64,000 nucleotides of DNA from Leucobacter komagatae (GTDB taxonomy: Bacteria; Actinomycetota; Actinomycetes; Actinomycetales; Microbacteriaceae). Both the position numbers and the translations under genes were made by a program. The notes below the pieces were generated by a model. That model did no database searches. It was not told the origin of the DNA and saw nothing but the letters and a program-made list of their open reading frames with translations. Positions within the stretch are counted from its first letter, which is position 1; the number at the start of each line of letters is the position of its first letter. This document shows positions 62,099 through 64,000 of this stretch, one piece after another. The stretch lies in contig NZ_VFON01000001.1 in NCBI RefSeq assembly GCF_006716085.1, positions 620,001 to 684,000 on the forward strand, given 5' to 3'.

Positions 62099-63016
62099 GT
62101 GATTGTTATCGCCTGCCCGGGTCAGGGCTCTCAAACCCCCGGTTTCCTCTCCGACTGGATCGAGGACGCGGATTCCCGCGCCTTCCTCGAAGCCGCTTCA
62201 GAGGCCTCCGGAGTCGACCTGCTTCGCCACGGTACCGAGAGCGACGCAGACACGATCCGCGCGACCGAGATCGCGCAGCCGCTCATCGTCGCCGCCTCGA
62301 TCCTGTCTTGGCGTGCGCTCGCAGCGCGCGCTGACCTCTCGCAGGTGGGCGTCGCTGGCCACTCCGTCGGCGAGTTCGCCGCCGCCGCGGCCGCTCAGGT
62401 CATGAGCGAGACCGACGCGATGCGCCTCGTCGGCGTTCGTGGGCGCGCGATGGCGGAGGCCGCGGCTGCCGAGCAGACCGGCATGTCGGCCGTCGTTGGC
62501 GGCGTTGAGGCCGACGTGCTCGCCGCAATCGAGGCCGCGGGGCTCACTCCGGCGAACCGGAACGGCGGCGGTCAGATCGTGGCCGCGGGCTCCCTTGCCG
62601 GGCTCGCAAGCCTGGGCGAGAATGCTCCGCGCGGCGCACGCGTGATCCAGCTCCAGGTCGCCGGCGCATTCCACACGAGCTACATGGCTTCGGCCGTTCC
62701 CGTGCTCGCCGAGACGGCAGCTACGACCGAGGTATCAAACCCGACGCACAAGCTGTGGAGCAACGCCGACGGCGGCCTCGTAACCGAGGGCACCTCGTTC
62801 CGGGATTCACTCGTCTCGCAGATCGCGAACCCGGTGCGCTGGGACGCGTGCATGGACTCGTTCCAGGCGGCGGGCATCACCGGCCTCATTGAACTTACCC
62901 CGGCCGGCGCGCTCACCGGCATCGCGAAGCGCGGCCTGAAGGGCATCCCCGCCGTCGCAGTCAAGACCCCGGCTGACCTTGAGGCTGCGGTGCAGCTTCT
63001 CACTGACGCAGCCTGA
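62099..63016 (+). CDS. fabD: Malonyl-CoA:ACP transacylase
   Basis: A 305-aa enzyme that transfers malonyl groups to ACP. The N terminus VIVIACPGQGSQTPGF is the FabD start, so the GTG at 62099 is chosen over an upstream in-frame ATG at 62060. The nucleophile elbow GHSVG is at 87-91 (S89). The expected His and Gln motifs follow (GAFHTSYM). It supplies malonyl-ACP for chain extension and sits between the regulator and fabH as in other actinobacteria. Confidence 0.93.
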   Translation: MIVIACPGQGSQTPGFLSDWIEDADSRAFLEAASEASGVDLLRHGTESDADTIRATEIAQPLIVAASILSWRALAARADLSQVGVAGHSVGEFAAAAAAQVMSETDAMRLVGVRGRAMAEAAAAEQTGMSAVVGGVEADVLAAIEAAGLTPANRNGGGQIVAAGSLAGLASLGENAPRGARVIQLQVAGAFHTSYMASAVPVLAETAATTEVSNPTHKLWSNADGGLVTEGTSFRDSLVSQIANPVRWDACMDSFQAAGITGLIELTPAGALTGIAKRGLKGIPAVAVKTPADLEAAVQLLTDAA

Positions 63017-63032
63017 TCGAAAGGATCGAATC

Positions 63033-64000
63033 GTGGCAACCCTTGTACAGCCCACGGGCCCCGCTCACACCCGCGTGCTCTCGGTCGGCGCTTCCCGCGG
63101 CGACCTCGACGTCCCGAACGACGACCTCGTCGGCCCGATCGACTCGTCAGACGAGTGGATCAGGCAGCGCACCGGCATCGTCCAGCGCCGCCGCGCCAGG
63201 AAGGGCCTGAACGCCGTCGACCTCGCCGTTGAGGCGGGTCAGGAGGCAATCGAGAAGTCGGGCCTCGAGCTCGCAGACATCGACGGCGTCATCATCTCGA
63301 CGATCTCGAACGTCGCGGTGACGCCCTCGATGGCCGCGCTCGCGGCGCACCGGCTCGGCCTTACCCCGGCCGCCGCCTTCGATATCTCGGCCGCCTGCGC
63401 CGGTTACGTCTACGGCGTCGGCCAGGCCGACGCGCTCGTCCGCTCGGGCGTCTGCAAGAACGTGCTCGTCATCGGCGCGGAGAAGCTCTCTGACGTCGTG
63501 GACCCGACCGACCGCTCGATCTCGTTCCTGCTCGGTGACGGCGCGGGCGCCGTCGTCGTCGGCCCGAGCGACCACACCGGCATCGGCCCCACCGTGTGGG
63601 GTTCCGACGGCGAGAAGTGGGACACGATCAGCATGACATCGACCTTCGAGGAGTACCGCGAGGCTCCCGGCGTCGTCGCCTGGCCCACACTGCGCCAGGA
63701 CGGCCAGACCGTCTTCCGCTGGGCCGTCTGGGAGATGGCAAAGGTCGCGCGCCAGACCCTCGAGGCCTCGGGTATCGAGCCCTCGGATCTTGCGGCGTTC
63801 ATCCCTCACCAGGCGAACATGCGCATCATCGACGAGCTCGCGAAGCAGCTGAAGCTGCCCGAGACGGTCGCGATCGCTCGCGACATCGAGATGCAGGGCA
63901 ACACCTCCGCCGCTTCGATCCCGCTCGCGATGCACGCGCTACTCGCCGAACGCCCCGAGCTCTCAGGTGGGCTGGCGCTCACGATCGGTTTCGGCGCCGG
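63033..64000 (+). CDS. fabH: 3-oxoacyl-ACP synthase III, truncated by the window end
   Basis: The N-terminal part of about 322 residues is present. The catalytic Cys lies in ISAACAGYVYG (C122), the His in IPHQANMRI (H259) and the Asn in GNTSAAS (N290), so all three active residues are visible. FabH condenses acyl-CoA with malonyl-ACP to start fatty acid synthesis. GTG at 63033 follows GAAAGGATCG. The stop codon lies outside the window; acpP and fabF would be expected next. Confidence 0.92.
   Translation, partial: MATLVQPTGPAHTRVLSVGASRGDLDVPNDDLVGPIDSSDEWIRQRTGIVQRRRARKGLNAVDLAVEAGQEAIEKSGLELADIDGVIISTISNVAVTPSMAALAAHRLGLTPAAAFDISAACAGYVYGVGQADALVRSGVCKNVLVIGAEKLSDVVDPTDRSISFLLGDGAGAVVVGPSDHTGIGPTVWGSDGEKWDTISMTSTFEEYREAPGVVAWPTLRQDGQTVFRWAVWEMAKVARQTLEASGIEPSDLAAFIPHQANMRIIDELAKQLKLPETVAIARDIEMQGNTSAASIPLAMHALLAERPELSGGLALTIGFGA

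Noticed and set aside
1..64000. CRISPR arrays, rRNA genes and complete insertion sequences
   Set aside because: No regularly spaced repeats, no rRNA-like stretches and no transposase-like ORF with terminal repeats were seen.

Overview
The window comes from a high-GC actinobacterium. The gene order aceE - PucR-type regulator - fabD - fabH at the right end is the arrangement known from Microbacteriaceae (Leucobacter/Microbacterium-like genera), so that family is the best guess; genus is inference. Most of the window is mobile DNA, and only about the last 9 kb looks like core chromosome.

Region 1 (1-13.2 kb) is the late half of a compact HK97-type siphovirus prophage: large terminase, portal, a prohead protease fused to the major capsid protein, connectors, tail tube, a short tape measure, tail-tip genes, an M23-peptidase endolysin and two holin-like genes. 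A perfect 24-bp hairpin closes this + strand block. A - strand tyrosine integrase cassette follows, then the 3' end of a tRNA gene at 13200-13227, probably the prophage attachment core. The left end of the phage, including its regulators, lies outside the window.

Region 2 (13.2-39.3 kb) is the left and middle of an integrative conjugative element (ICE) or genomic island. It starts with a large serine recombinase whose reading frame runs through the tRNA remnant. A long - strand transfer operon (33.1 to 15.1 kb) encodes an ArdC-like antirestriction protein, a primase-polymerase, an SpdB-like membrane/HTH protein, a ParB-like protein, a Gram-positive type IV secretion apparatus (VirB1-, B2-, B4-, B6- and VirD4-like parts plus an SCO6880-like protein) and an SSB. 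One gene on the opposite strand inside it (24.6-25.4 kb) looks like a TIGR02391/Ymh-type defence gene. Cargo at 33.4-39.3 kb comprises an AraC regulator, a SulP transporter, a MerR regulator, an MFS transporter and a universal stress protein.

Region 3 (39.3-55.0 kb) holds a MobF relaxase-helicase (TraA), a small membrane protein and a DprA-like protein. It then holds the most unusual part: two very large putative STAND-type defence NTPases, one with a Cap4/DUF4297-like nuclease and one with an HTH plus Mrr-like nuclease. They alternate with three paralogous tandem-HTH genes, two of which are divergently transcribed from a nuclease-NTPase gene. This reads as an iterated regulator-effector cassette array at the right edge of the island.

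Region 4 (55.3-64 kb) is chromosomal: a BCCT-family transporter, an AhpE/PrxQ-like peroxiredoxin, the pyruvate dehydrogenase E1 (aceE), a FasR-like regulator, fabD and a fabH cut off by the window end.
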